The position numbers were made by a program, and so were the translations under genes. From Eggerthellaceae bacterium (GTDB lineage: Bacteria > Actinomycetota > Coriobacteriia > Coriobacteriales > Eggerthellaceae): a DNA stretch of 64,000 bases. Positions 16,322-25,700 of this stretch are shown in pieces. Position 1 is the stretch's first letter; every line of letters begins with the position of its first letter. The DNA lies in assembly GCA_017431165.1 (NCBI GenBank), contig JAFRLO010000048.1, positions 1-64,000 on the forward strand. Direction: 5' to 3'. The notes beneath the pieces were generated by a model. The model was given only the letters and a program-made list of their open reading frames with translations. It did no database searches and was not told the DNA's origin.

Positions 16322-17698
16322 ATGGACGTCCTACTTGATGCCACCTTCTTGGCAAGGCTTCAATTCGCAGGAACGGCTATATATCACTACATGTTCGTTC
16401 CGCTTTCCATCGGCTTCGGTATGATCCTCGCGATTCTGCAAACCAAAGCTTACAAGACGAAAGACGCTCATGATGAGGCACTCGCTCGGTTCTGGCTGCG
16501 TTTGTTCGCGGGGACCTTTGTCGTCGGTGTGGCGACAGGTATCACCCTCGAATTCTCGTTTGGCACGAACTGGGCGGATTATTCGAGGTTCGTGGGAGAC
16601 ATTTTCGGAGCTCCCCTAGCAGCTGAAGCGCTGTTCGCCTTCTTCCTCGAGTCGGTGTTTTTAGGTGTTTTGTTGTTCGGCAAAGGCAAGGTCTCGCCGA
16701 AGTTCTATTTGGTGAGTGCTTGGCTGGTGTGGCTCGGCTCCTGCCTTTCGGCGCTGTGGATCATCATTGCTAACTCGTGGATGCAAACGCCCGCTGGTTA
16801 TGAAGTGGTCGGCACGGGTGCAGCGGCAAAAGCGGTGCTCACGAGCTTCTTCGAAGCTGCGTTTAACCCGTCCACGTTGCAACGCTATGCACACGTGTTG
16901 TTGGCGCTGTTCATCACAGGTGCATTGACGTGCCTAGCCGTAGGTGCCTACTATAAGCTGAAGGGGCGCGATGGCAAGGCTGCTGACAAGCTCATCAAAA
17001 TCGGCGCCATCGCTGGTCTCATCACGGGCATCCTGATGCTTCCTGCGGCTCATATGCAAGCGGTTGTGGTCGCCGAAGAGCAACCTGCCAAGCTCGCGGC
17101 CATGGAGGGCCAGTTCGAAACCCAAGCGGCCGATTTGTCACTCATCGGATGGGTTGACGAAGAAGGGCAAGAACTGCATGCGATTTCGATTCCCGGTTTC
17201 ACATCGTTTCTGGCTTCATGGGATTTCGATACGCAGTATCCGGGTTTGAACGACTTCCCGGCTGACGAGGTGCCAGGCGGCATCAATGCGATATTCCAGG
17301 TGTATCACCTCATGGTTGCCTTGATCGGTGTACTCGCGATTGTTGTTCTGCTTGGCCTTGCCGTCTGGCGCGGTATGTTCGCGGGTAAGAAATGGCCCTT
17401 GCGCATCATTCTCATAGGCCCCGTTGCGGCCATCATAGCGATACAGATGGGTTGGCTTACTGCCGAGCTCGGTCGCCAGCCGTGGATCGTCTACGGTGAG
17501 CTTAAGACGGCGGATGCGATCTCTCTTTCGGTCGACCCGTGGATGCTCATCATTACGCTCATCCTTTTCCTTGTGATTTATACGGTCATCTACGTCATCT
17601 GGTGGAAAACCTTCGCTCGTGCTGTGAAAGAAGGTCCCGAGAAATACATGGTGGCAGATGTGCCTGCTTCCTTTGAGGGAGAGGGGGTGCTTGAGTGA
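16322..17698 (+). CDS. cydA: Cytochrome bd-type quinol oxidase subunit I
   Basis: A 458-residue integral membrane oxidase subunit. The heme ligands expected for CydA are present: His22 in IYHYMF and His191 in QRYAHVLLAL; conserved Glu102 and Glu110 lie in the AEALFAFFLES helix, and the GRQPW motif follows near residue 383. The length indicates the short Q-loop form rather than the long form of E. coli. ATG at 16322 has GGGAGGAGG at good spacing. The enzyme reduces oxygen to water with menaquinol and generates proton motive force; in an anaerobe it mainly removes oxygen. Confidence 0.96.
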   Translation: MDVLLDATFLARLQFAGTAIYHYMFVPLSIGFGMILAILQTKAYKTKDAHDEALARFWLRLFAGTFVVGVATGITLEFSFGTNWADYSRFVGDIFGAPLAAEALFAFFLESVFLGVLLFGKGKVSPKFYLVSAWLVWLGSCLSALWIIIANSWMQTPAGYEVVGTGAAAKAVLTSFFEAAFNPSTLQRYAHVLLALFITGALTCLAVGAYYKLKGRDGKAADKLIKIGAIAGLITGILMLPAAHMQAVVVAEEQPAKLAAMEGQFETQAADLSLIGWVDEEGQELHAISIPGFTSFLASWDFDTQYPGLNDFPADEVPGGINAIFQVYHLMVALIGVLAIVVLLGLAVWRGMFAGKKWPLRIILIGPVAAIIAIQMGWLTAELGRQPWIVYGELKTADAISLSVDPWMLIITLILFLVIYTVIYVIWWKTFARAVKEGPEKYMVADVPASFEGEGVLE

Positions 17699-18708
17699 TG
17701 ACTGGTTTCGGAATCCTTTGGTTCATCCTGATCGCTGTGCTCATCATCGGATACTTCGCTCTTGATGGATTCGATTTAGGTGTCGGCGTCCTCTATCCAT
17801 TCCTCGGGAAGAATGAGAGAGATAAGCGTATCATGCGCGACTCCGTCGGTCCGATTTGGGATGGAAACGAGGTATGGCTGCTTACGGCAGGTGGGGCATT
17901 GTTCGCAGCATTCGCGCCTGCGTATGCGACGAGTTTCTCGGGCTTTTACCTGGCGATTATGCTCGTTTTGTTCGGCTTGATTATCCGCGCGATTTCGGTC
18001 GAGTATCGCTCGCATGAGCCTGGACACGAGAAGCTGTGGGACGTGTGCTTCTTCATAGGCAGCCTGCTTCCTGCGCTTTTGTTCGGTGTCGCGGTCGGCA
18101 ACGTCATCGCGGGTCTGCCGCTCAATGCGCATGGTGACTATACGGGTACATTCCTTGCGCTACTCAACCCGTTCGCGCTTATCTGCGGCGTGCTCGGGCT
18201 CGTCCATATGCTCGCCCAAGGCGCGGCATGGCTTGCCTTGAAAGCTCCGCTCGGCGAAGCGTTGCGCGGGAAGGCCAGTCGCCTGCGTAGGCTGTTCGCT
18301 GCCATCGATTTGGTTGTGTTCGTTGTGGCGGCTATCATCTTCTTCGTCGCAGTGCTGCCGAATTCTAATGGGACCCTGTCCGTTAACGTGCTTGCCGTCA
18401 TCTTCGCCGCGCTCTTCATCATCGGCGATGTTGGCGTAATCGCGTGCGGAATGGACGATCCTAAGCGCGATGTGCTCGGCATCGTTTCGGCTGGTGCGGG
18501 CTGCGTGGGACTCGTGGGCATGACTTTTGCGAGCTTGTTCCCGAATATCATTCCCGCAATCAATCCTGCGTATTCGATCACGATCGCCAATGCTGCTTCG
18601 AGCGATACGGCTCTTCTCGCCATGACGATCATCGCGTGTATCGGTGTGCCGCTCGTGCTGATTTACCACGTCATCGTGTACCGAGCATTCAGGGGGAGAA
18701 TCAAGTAA
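17698..18708 (+). CDS. cydB: Cytochrome bd-type quinol oxidase subunit II
   Basis: A 336-residue polytopic membrane protein with the CydB N-terminal signature YFALDGFDLGVGVLYPFL and GPIWDGNEVWLLTAGGALFAAF. The ATG at 17698 overlaps the cydA stop by one base (TGATG), with GGGAGAGGGGG upstream; GTG at 17695 is an alternative. Translational coupling with cydA is expected. It completes the bd oxidase with CydA. A strong hairpin follows 35 bp after the stop. Confidence 0.96.
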   Translation: MTGFGILWFILIAVLIIGYFALDGFDLGVGVLYPFLGKNERDKRIMRDSVGPIWDGNEVWLLTAGGALFAAFAPAYATSFSGFYLAIMLVLFGLIIRAISVEYRSHEPGHEKLWDVCFFIGSLLPALLFGVAVGNVIAGLPLNAHGDYTGTFLALLNPFALICGVLGLVHMLAQGAAWLALKAPLGEALRGKASRLRRLFAAIDLVVFVVAAIIFFVAVLPNSNGTLSVNVLAVIFAALFIIGDVGVIACGMDDPKRDVLGIVSAGAGCVGLVGMTFASLFPNIIPAINPAYSITIANAASSDTALLAMTIIACIGVPLVLIYHVIVYRAFRGRIK

Positions 18709-18742
18709 CTTCAACGCTTTCGGTAAACACGACGCCCTTCGC

Positions 18743-18771
18743 ATAAGGCAGGTATCCGATACCTGCCTTAT
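18743..18771 (+). terminator. GGCAGGTA-type hairpin, copy 1, after cydB
   Basis: ATAAGGCAGGTA (18743-18754) and TACCTGCCTTAT (18760-18771) are perfect 12-bp arms around a TCCGA loop. It ends the cydAB operon and is followed by only a weak T content. Two more hairpins with the same GGCAGGTA core occur at 22713 and 28223. Confidence 0.6.
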
Positions 18772-18800
18772 GTGCTATCATGCGTGGGCAATTGAATAAC

Positions 18801-18837
18801 AGGTGTCTCTTGATAACCACCTCTAAAAAACAAGGAG
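18801..18837 (+). ncRNA. preQ1-I-type riboswitch
   Basis: The leader before the VUT-family gene fits the class I preQ1 aptamer. P1 is AGGTG (18801-18805) with CACCT (18818-18822); the loop contains CTTG (18809-18812), which can pair with CAAG at 18831-18834 to form the P2 pseudoknot; an A-rich linker CTCTAAAAAA joins them, and AACC before the P1 3' arm and the AAAACAAGG tail match the family pattern. The P2 partner overlaps the ribosome binding site AAGGAG (18832-18837), so ligand binding should block translation. The downstream transporter family (queuosine precursor) agrees independently. Confidence 0.85.
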
Positions 18838-18845
18838 TTTCATTC

Positions 18846-19760
18846 ATGCTTTCATTCAGCCTTGCGGCTTTAGGTTCTGCCGCACATGAGACTGGGGGTT
18901 TAAAAAAACCCTCCGTCGTTTCCGATTTCCGCTATCTCTTGCGAAATACTCCGCCGCTCATCGTTGCCATGATGATCCTTTCCATCGTGGGCATGAACCT
19001 TTTAGCAAACAAGAGCATCGATACTGGCCTCGATTGGCTTGCGCTCGATTGCGGCATCCTGTTCTCGTGGATGTGCTTTTTGTCGATGGACGTGCTGACA
19101 CGTTGTTTCGGTCCGCGTGCGACCACACTCCTGTCTATCGTCGCGCTCGTGGCGAATTGGGTGGTGGCATTGATCTTCTTCATCGCGAGCATCATTCCCG
19201 GCATGTGGAGTGCGAGCTACGTGGAGGGAAGCGAGGCAATCATCAATGGCTCGCTTGACGGTATGTTCAGCGGAACATGGTTCATTATCCTAGGCAGCTC
19301 GGTCGCATTCATCGTTTCCGCATTCATCAACAATTACCTCAACGCCGCCATCGGTAATCGTCTTGCTGACGATACGGGTTTCGGTGCATTCGCATTACGC
19401 TCGTACGTGTCGACTTTCGTTGCACAGGTTGCGGACAACTTGGTCTTCGCCATTCTTGTTAGTCAGGTCTTCTTCGGTTGGTCGCTCCTGCAGTGCTTCA
19501 CATGTGCACTCACGGGTGCATTGATGGAGCTTTTGTTCGAGGTGGTCTTCTCGCCACTCGGATACCGTATGACACAGGGCATCTTGGCGGAGCGATCGGA
19601 CAATGCAAACGACATCTCGCTTGGAACGGCGGCGCGTGCGGCGAATGATGTGGCCTTTTCAGGAGTTGCGATCGGCATGAGGGCTGCACGGGTAGGAAGC
19701 GCCACGCAAATCGCTCTCGAGGAAGCATCGCGATTCGCTAGCGATAGGCGGGAGGAATAG
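18846..19760 (+). CDS. VUT family queuosine precursor transporter
   Basis: A 304-residue membrane protein of the COG1738/VUT family. Hydrophobic segments begin near residue 38 (LIVAMMILSIVGMNLLANK), and the family pattern with LDCGILFSWMCFLSMDVLTRCFG and FINNYLNAAIGNRL is readable. ATG at 18846 is 8 bp after AAGGAG, which lies inside the predicted preQ1 riboswitch. The protein probably imports queuine or preQ0/preQ1 for tRNA queuosine synthesis, under feedback control by preQ1. It is followed 2 bp later by an SDR gene, so they may be co-transcribed. The C-terminal ~50 residues are hydrophilic. Confidence 0.88.
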   Translation: MLSFSLAALGSAAHETGGLKKPSVVSDFRYLLRNTPPLIVAMMILSIVGMNLLANKSIDTGLDWLALDCGILFSWMCFLSMDVLTRCFGPRATTLLSIVALVANWVVALIFFIASIIPGMWSASYVEGSEAIINGSLDGMFSGTWFIILGSSVAFIVSAFINNYLNAAIGNRLADDTGFGAFALRSYVSTFVAQVADNLVFAILVSQVFFGWSLLQCFTCALTGALMELLFEVVFSPLGYRMTQGILAERSDNANDISLGTAARAANDVAFSGVAIGMRAARVGSATQIALEEASRFASDRREE

Positions 19761-19762
19761 TC

Positions 19763-20434
19763 ATGAACGTAATCATCTCTGGAACGAGCTCGGGCATCGG
19801 CTTGGCCATAGCGCGTAAGTTCCTTGCGGACGGTTTCGAGGTTTTCGGTTTCGACTCGGCGGAAAGCGCTATCGAAAATGAGCGCTATCATCATGTCATC
19901 CACGATATCCGCGATGAGATTCAAGCTCGGCTCGTAGCGCAGGATGGGACATGTGTGCCCGATCCAGATTACCTGATCAACAATGCCGGCACGCAGGATG
20001 ACGCGCTGGCGATTGATGTCAACCTTGAGGGCACCATCCGTTTCACGAGGGCCTTCATCGACAGTTCTGCGCTCAAATCGGTTCTGTTCATCGCATCGGC
20101 CTCTGCGCGAAACGGTGCAGAGTTTCCGCGTTACGTGGCCAGCAAGGCCGGCGTGGTCGGCTACATGAAGAACCTCGCTTTGCAGCTCGCGCCGCGGGGC
20201 ATCACCGTGAATAGCATCTCCCCAGGCGGAGTGGTGACGCCGATCAACGATCACATCATGAAAAGCGATGAGCTCTATACGGCGGTTAAAGCCGAGACGC
20301 TTCTCGGCAAGTGGGCGCAGCCTGAGGAGATAGCGGATCTGGCTTACTTCCTTACGGTGACGAATCGCTCCATCACGGGCGAGGACATTCTCATCGATAA
20401 CGGCGAGATGCTCAAATCGAACTTCATTTGGTAG
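19763..20434 (+). CDS. Short-chain dehydrogenase/reductase (FabG-like)
   Basis: A 223-residue NAD(P)-dependent SDR. The glycine-rich motif SGTSSGIGLAIA is at the N-terminus, NNAG follows at residue ~74, and the catalytic Ser (FIASASA) and YVASK pair are present. The C-terminus has the usual SPGGVVTPI and ITGEDILIDNG. ATG at 19763 follows GGGAGGAATAGTC. It starts 2 bp after the VUT gene, so it belongs to the riboswitch-led transcript; whether it has a role in queuosine metabolism cannot be judged from sequence. It is slightly shorter than the 240-250 usual for FabG. Confidence 0.85.
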   Translation: MNVIISGTSSGIGLAIARKFLADGFEVFGFDSAESAIENERYHHVIHDIRDEIQARLVAQDGTCVPDPDYLINNAGTQDDALAIDVNLEGTIRFTRAFIDSSALKSVLFIASASARNGAEFPRYVASKAGVVGYMKNLALQLAPRGITVNSISPGGVVTPINDHIMKSDELYTAVKAETLLGKWAQPEEIADLAYFLTVTNRSITGEDILIDNGEMLKSNFIW

Positions 20435-20575
20435 CGAAGTCAACCATCGGTTGATTTTTTCTACCAAAATCAACGCATAATCGCTTGCTATAAGCGCGAT
20501 GACAGCGCATTCTGAATACGTGAAGTGAAACGCATTACCGAAGCGTTTGCGTGCACAACGTCAAAAGGAGCATCC

Positions 20576-21685
20576 ATGGCATCGTCGATAACCCTTGGCA
20601 AGAACATCTTCTCGCTGCGCAAGGAGGCACGTCTCACGCAGGATGACCTTGCGTCCTTCCTCGGCGTGACGAAGGCATCGGTCTCGAAATGGGAGACGGG
20701 GCAAAGCTTTCCGGATATCGAGCTTTTGCCCAAGATCGCTACGTACTTCGGTGTGACGACAGATGAGATCATCGGCTATGAGCCGCAGATGTCGAAGCAG
20801 GAGATCTCGCGTGAGTGCGCTCGCTTGCGTGCGGCGTTCGCCGAAAAGCCGTTCGAAGAGGTGCATGCAGAATGCCAGCAGCTCGTGCGTGACTACTATT
20901 CATGCTTTCCGCTGCTTGCTTCGATCGTTAGTCTCTACATCAACCACGCGAGTCTTGCCGATATGGATGCGCGCATGGCGCTTTTAGACGAGGCACTCTC
21001 GATTTGTCGGCACATAAGGCGTAACGCTAGTTCGTCCGCAGATGTCAAGCAGGCAGAGGGCATCGAATCGGGCGTCCTGCTCATGATGGGGAAGCCCGAA
21101 GAGGTCGTCGAGCTGTTGCACGATACGGTTGAGGTCGATGTAGGAGCGGATATTGTTCTCTCGAATGCGTATTCCGCGCTTGGTCAGCTCGAGGCGGCCG
21201 ATAAGACGCTGCAAAGCTCGCTCTTCCAATCGCTCGTGCTTGACGTGAACCGGCTCTCGCAGCTCGGCATGCTCCATGCCGCTGATCGTGAAAAGCTCGA
21301 TCAAACGCACACCCGCGCACTTGTGCTCATCGAAGCCTTCGAAATGGAATCGATTTATCTGAATTGCGGGGTTATCCATCTTTCGTTCGCGATGGCGTAT
21401 CTCAAAGGGGGAGATGCGCAGGCAGCGCTCGATTGCCTTGAGGATTACGAGCGTGCCTTAAGAAAGCTCGAGTTTCCGCTTAAGCTTCACGGCGATGCCT
21501 ACTTCGACAAGCTTGAGGATTGGATCGAGGAGCAGACCACGATGGATGCTAGTGTGCCTCGTGATGATGCGCTCATCAAGAAGAGCATGGTAGAAAGCGT
21601 AACGGCGAATCCCGCGTTCGCCGTGCTTGCGGACGATCCGCGGTTTTTGCGCATTGTCGCGAGCTTGGAGGAAATCGCTCGATGA
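20576..21685 (+). CDS. XRE family regulator with TPR-like C-terminal domain
   Basis: A 369-residue protein with an N-terminal Cro/C1 helix-turn-helix (LGKNIFSLRKEARLTQ then LGVTKASVSKWETGQSF) and a ~290-residue helical C-terminus that reads like tetratricopeptide repeats. The start ATG at 20576 follows AAAAGGAG and matches the HTH family N-terminus. It overlaps the CPBP protease gene by 4 bp (ATGA), so the two are co-translated. Such HTH-TPR regulators often sense a peptide or control a membrane protease partner. No operator could be assigned. Confidence 0.87.
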   Translation: MASSITLGKNIFSLRKEARLTQDDLASFLGVTKASVSKWETGQSFPDIELLPKIATYFGVTTDEIIGYEPQMSKQEISRECARLRAAFAEKPFEEVHAECQQLVRDYYSCFPLLASIVSLYINHASLADMDARMALLDEALSICRHIRRNASSSADVKQAEGIESGVLLMMGKPEEVVELLHDTVEVDVGADIVLSNAYSALGQLEAADKTLQSSLFQSLVLDVNRLSQLGMLHAADREKLDQTHTRALVLIEAFEMESIYLNCGVIHLSFAMAYLKGGDAQAALDCLEDYERALRKLEFPLKLHGDAYFDKLEDWIEEQTTMDASVPRDDALIKKSMVESVTANPAFAVLADDPRFLRIVASLEEIAR

Positions 21686-22617
21686 AGCGCCTAGTCATCT
21701 ATCTGGTCGCCACGTTCGGTTTATCTTGGGGCCTGTGGATTCCCGCAGGCTTTGCGCTGGGAACGTTTGAAGCCGGTGAGGCATCGTCGACGCTCATGAT
21801 CGTGCTTATCGCCGTGGGCATGTTCTTCTCGCTCATCGGCGCGCTCATCGCCAATTTCGCATGCAAGCCAGAGAAGCGCATCGATCTTTGCTTCAAGCCG
21901 CATATTAAGGGGAACGTGAAGCATTATCTTGCCGCTTGGTTCTTGCCGGCGCTGATCTCTCTTCTCGGGATCGCCGTGTTCTACGTGCTGAATCCCGACA
22001 GGTTCGACCCGACGATGATGACCTATCTGGAAGCGACTGCCGCCCAGATGGGCGCATCTATCGATGAGCTTGTGACAACGATGCCCCCGACACCGATTCT
22101 GATCGCTGGGGTCTTGTTCTCATCGCTTACCTATGGCCCCTTCATCAACATGATATTCGCTTTCGGCGAGGAGGCGGGTTGGCGAGGCATGCTGTTCCCG
22201 ACGCTTGCCGAGTGCATGCCCGTGCGTGCTGCTGCGATCGTTTCGGGTGTCATCTGGGGACTGTGGCATGCTCCGATCATCGCCATGGGGCACAATTTTG
22301 GGATGGGGTATTCGGGCTTTCCCATCGCAGGCATCTTGGTCATGATGCTTACCTGCACGGCATTCGGTTCATGGCTGGCGATCTTACGTCTGCGCACGAA
22401 AAGCGTGTGGCCCTGCGCGCTCGCACATGGCGCCTTCAATGCGATTGCCAATCTCGGCGTAATGTTCAACGTGGGTGCGATTGACATCTTCGGTCCTTCG
22501 CCGCTTGCCTTGGTTGCCGGTATCCCGCTGCTTGCGCTCGGCGTGATCTGCATCGTGAGAATCGGTCGTATTCCGAGGGGGAGCTCTTTCGAGCATGCGC
22601 CTCAAATCCGTGCATAG
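21682..22617 (+). CDS. CPBP family intramembrane metalloprotease
   Basis: A 311-residue membrane protein with eight or so hydrophobic segments. The first CPBP/Abi motif reads EEAGWRGMLFP (Glu-Glu plus Arg), the second has the conserved His in GVIWGLWHAPI, and a third region contains CALAHGAFNA. These residues form the glutamyl-protease-like active site in the membrane. Translation is coupled to the upstream XRE gene by a 4-bp overlap. Bacterial members process or protect against peptides and bacteriocins; the substrate here is unknown. Confidence 0.9.
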   Translation: MKRLVIYLVATFGLSWGLWIPAGFALGTFEAGEASSTLMIVLIAVGMFFSLIGALIANFACKPEKRIDLCFKPHIKGNVKHYLAAWFLPALISLLGIAVFYVLNPDRFDPTMMTYLEATAAQMGASIDELVTTMPPTPILIAGVLFSSLTYGPFINMIFAFGEEAGWRGMLFPTLAECMPVRAAAIVSGVIWGLWHAPIIAMGHNFGMGYSGFPIAGILVMMLTCTAFGSWLAILRLRTKSVWPCALAHGAFNAIANLGVMFNVGAIDIFGPSPLALVAGIPLLALGVICIVRIGRIPRGSSFEHAPQIRA

Positions 22618-22712
22618 CATCGCCACCGATAATTCCGAAATCGTCCTGCGCCGTACACCGTGCGCAGGGTACAATGGAATGTGGTTTTTCTGTGTTCAAT
22701 CGCATGTAATTT

Positions 22713-22733
22713 GGCAGGTATCCATTGCCTGCC
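22713..22733 (+). repeat. GGCAGGTA-type hairpin, copy 2
   Basis: GGCAGGTA (22713-22720) pairs with TGCCTGCC (22726-22733), 8 bp including one G-T wobble, with a 5-nt TCCAT loop. It sits in the gap after the CPBP gene and 25 bp before the start codon of the giant surface protein, unlike copies 1 and 3 which lie at operon ends. It may influence translation of that gene. Confidence 0.5.
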
Positions 22734-22757
22734 TTAGGCATTGTCAGGAGACGGCGC

Positions 22758-25700
22758 ATGACCTTAGAGATAGACGATCGCTATCCGGAGTTCGCAGCGC
22801 CGTATGCTCCTGAAGGGCTCGGGAAGCATCGGAAGGGCCTGACATGGGGAGGGTTCGCCTTTTCGGGTTTCCTTTTGATTCTGCTTGTAGCTCTCGTGCA
22901 TCCCGCGCCATTCATCCCTGACATCCCAGAGCCCATATTGACCACACCGGAGATCGTCGTAACCGAAGAGCAGACGCCACCTCCTGAAATCATCAATCCG
23001 CCTGAAGAGCCGATTATTCCTCCCGACGAACCCACGCCGCCTCCGGAAGAACCGGTCATCACCCAATACACGGTGACCTTCGTCGATTGGGACGCTACCA
23101 CGATCTCATCTGCCAAATATGATGAGGGTACGAAAGCCTCGGACATCTCCGTTCCCGACGATCCGGTCCGTCCGAATGACGATGAGTTCAGTTACATCTT
23201 CATCGCTTGGACGCCCGAGCTCGCGGATGTGACGGGCGATGCAACGTATACCGCCGCATATCTTACAGGGGAGCTCCCTCGCTACAATGTCACGTTCTTC
23301 GATTACGATGGCTCGACAGTGCTTCAGGCTGAGACATCCTATGCCGAGGGCACGAAAGCAGCCGATATCGTCCAGCCTGCTGAACCCACGCGTGCTTCCA
23401 CGGCTCAGTACGATTACGCCTTCGCCGGTTGGTCGCCTGAGGTTTCGGACGTGACGGGCGATGCCACGTATACGGCCACTTATGACGAGACGCTGCGCCA
23501 GTACAATGTGACCTTCGTCGACGAGGATGGTTCCACGGAGCTCTTGCCGGCTACGGCTTACGATTACGGAACGGCCGCTGCTGACATCTCGCAGCCGACC
23601 ACGCCCACGAAGCCTTCCGATGCAAGCTATGACTATACGTTTGCGGGCTGGAGTCCTGACTTAGCCGAGGTTACGGGCGATGCCACATATACGGCGACAT
23701 ACACGGCGACCCCCATCGCCTATTCCGCTCCGACAATCGAGCTCGTGCCTAAGATCGAAACCGATGGGACAGGAGACTGGCCTGGCGCCATCTTCACGTC
23801 GATAGTTACGTTGAACGACGTTGCGGGAAACGTCGGCCAGCTGAAGCTTCAGCACTATAACTATGACACGCAAGAGTGGGACGATGTGTCGTTCTACAAT
23901 GATGGCGATGAGGGCTGGCCAGAAGGTTATGTGGACCTCTACGCCAAGACAAGTGAGGATGACGCGGGAACGCTGTTATCGCCGAGCGACAAGAACGCTC
24001 TCTACGACATCCCCGAAGATGCCAAGACCCTCGAGGCAGAAATCAATTGGCTTCTCCCCTTATTCGATGACGAGGGAGTATGGCTAGAGGGGCACAGAAC
24101 TCGTGACATCGTGCGCCTCGTCTTCGATTACGAATTCCCTAATGGCGAAACGGGAACCGCGAAGCTACCCGAAGATTTCTTCTACGTATACTATGATTGG
24201 TTCTTCGAAGGCGAATACGCCAACGAATGGGAATTCGACTCATCCACCAAGACGCTCACGCTCACCATCCCGTACCAGGTCGATCGTGGCGGGCCGCTCG
24301 ATTACGACAGCATCTACTGGTATCCGCATCTATATGACGAAGAGACGGGTGCCGAGCTCAACATACCGTACGAGATATCCAATTACACGGAAGCGGACGG
24401 TACGGTCGTAGCCAAGATCGTATACACGTTCGACACGCTCGTCCCTGGTAGCACATACAGATTCAATGCTGATGCCATCTACAGCGATTACGGCGATGAA
24501 GAGCACTGGAATAATTGGTTGTCATATACTCAGGAATGGGGTATAGAGTACGTCGGCCCCGAATATGTGGCACCGACCATCGATCTCGTACATGAGCTGT
24601 ACTACTATGAAGGTGGGGATGACCACTTCGTCGACTTCACGGCCACCGTCGATTTGAACGATGTTGCGGGCAGCACAGGCCAATTAAAGCTCAAGAAATA
24701 CGATGCCTTTAAGGGCGAATGGGTATGGGTGGCGCTCACCGATGATACGAGCGAGGTCTTCGCGGACTTCCTCGCCTATGTGCAGCTCTATACCACGAAG
24801 GATGGAGAGCGCACGGCGCTATCTCCCAGCGACTACAACGCCCTCTACGATATCCCCGAAGATGCCGAGGGCCTTGAGGCGGATATCGGCTGGCGTTTCC
24901 CGTGGTATATCGATGATGAGGACAATTTCTGCTGGAGCGTCCGCGAGACCATGAGCCTCGCATTCGATTATGTGCTGCCTAACGGGGAAACAGGCACGGT
25001 TTCGCTTGCCGATGATTTCTATCTGTACCAGGATTGGTTCTTCGGTCAAATCGACAAGCCGGTGCTCGATGAAACCGCGAAGACGATCACGCTCTATTAC
25101 CAATACGAAGTCGATTACGGTGGACCTCTCAACTACGATAACATCTACTGGCATCCCCATCTGTATGATCATGCGACGGGCGAAGAGTTCGATATGACGC
25201 CTGTGATAACCCGCATCAACAACGATGATGGCACCGTCGGTGACAAGCTGGTCTATACCTTCGATACCCTCGTTCCCGGTAAAAAATACGATTTCACCGC
25301 CCAGGTCATCTACAGCGATTACGGTGTCGATGACGCGGATCATTGGAACAATTGGGTGATCTCCCACAGCACGTATGATCCCATGGAGTTCGATATCGAT
25401 TATGTGGAGCCGACCATCTCTCCGATTTCGAGTTCGAGCATTGCGTACGACCATGGCAGCGCTGGCAGTATCGCGCATGTTGCATCGGAGGTGACCTTAA
25501 ACGACGTTGCGGGCAGCACGGGCATGCTTGCGCTTCTGCGCGAGGATCCTGACGATCCCGACGTATGGGTTTTTGAAACGCTTGGCGACGATAAGGCTGC
25601 GAATGTTGTTGATCTCGAGTATTACAACGGGAGCGCATGGGTCGCGCTTGACGCTCCGAGCGACCTGAATGTCGAATACGAAATCCCCGCAGATGCGACA

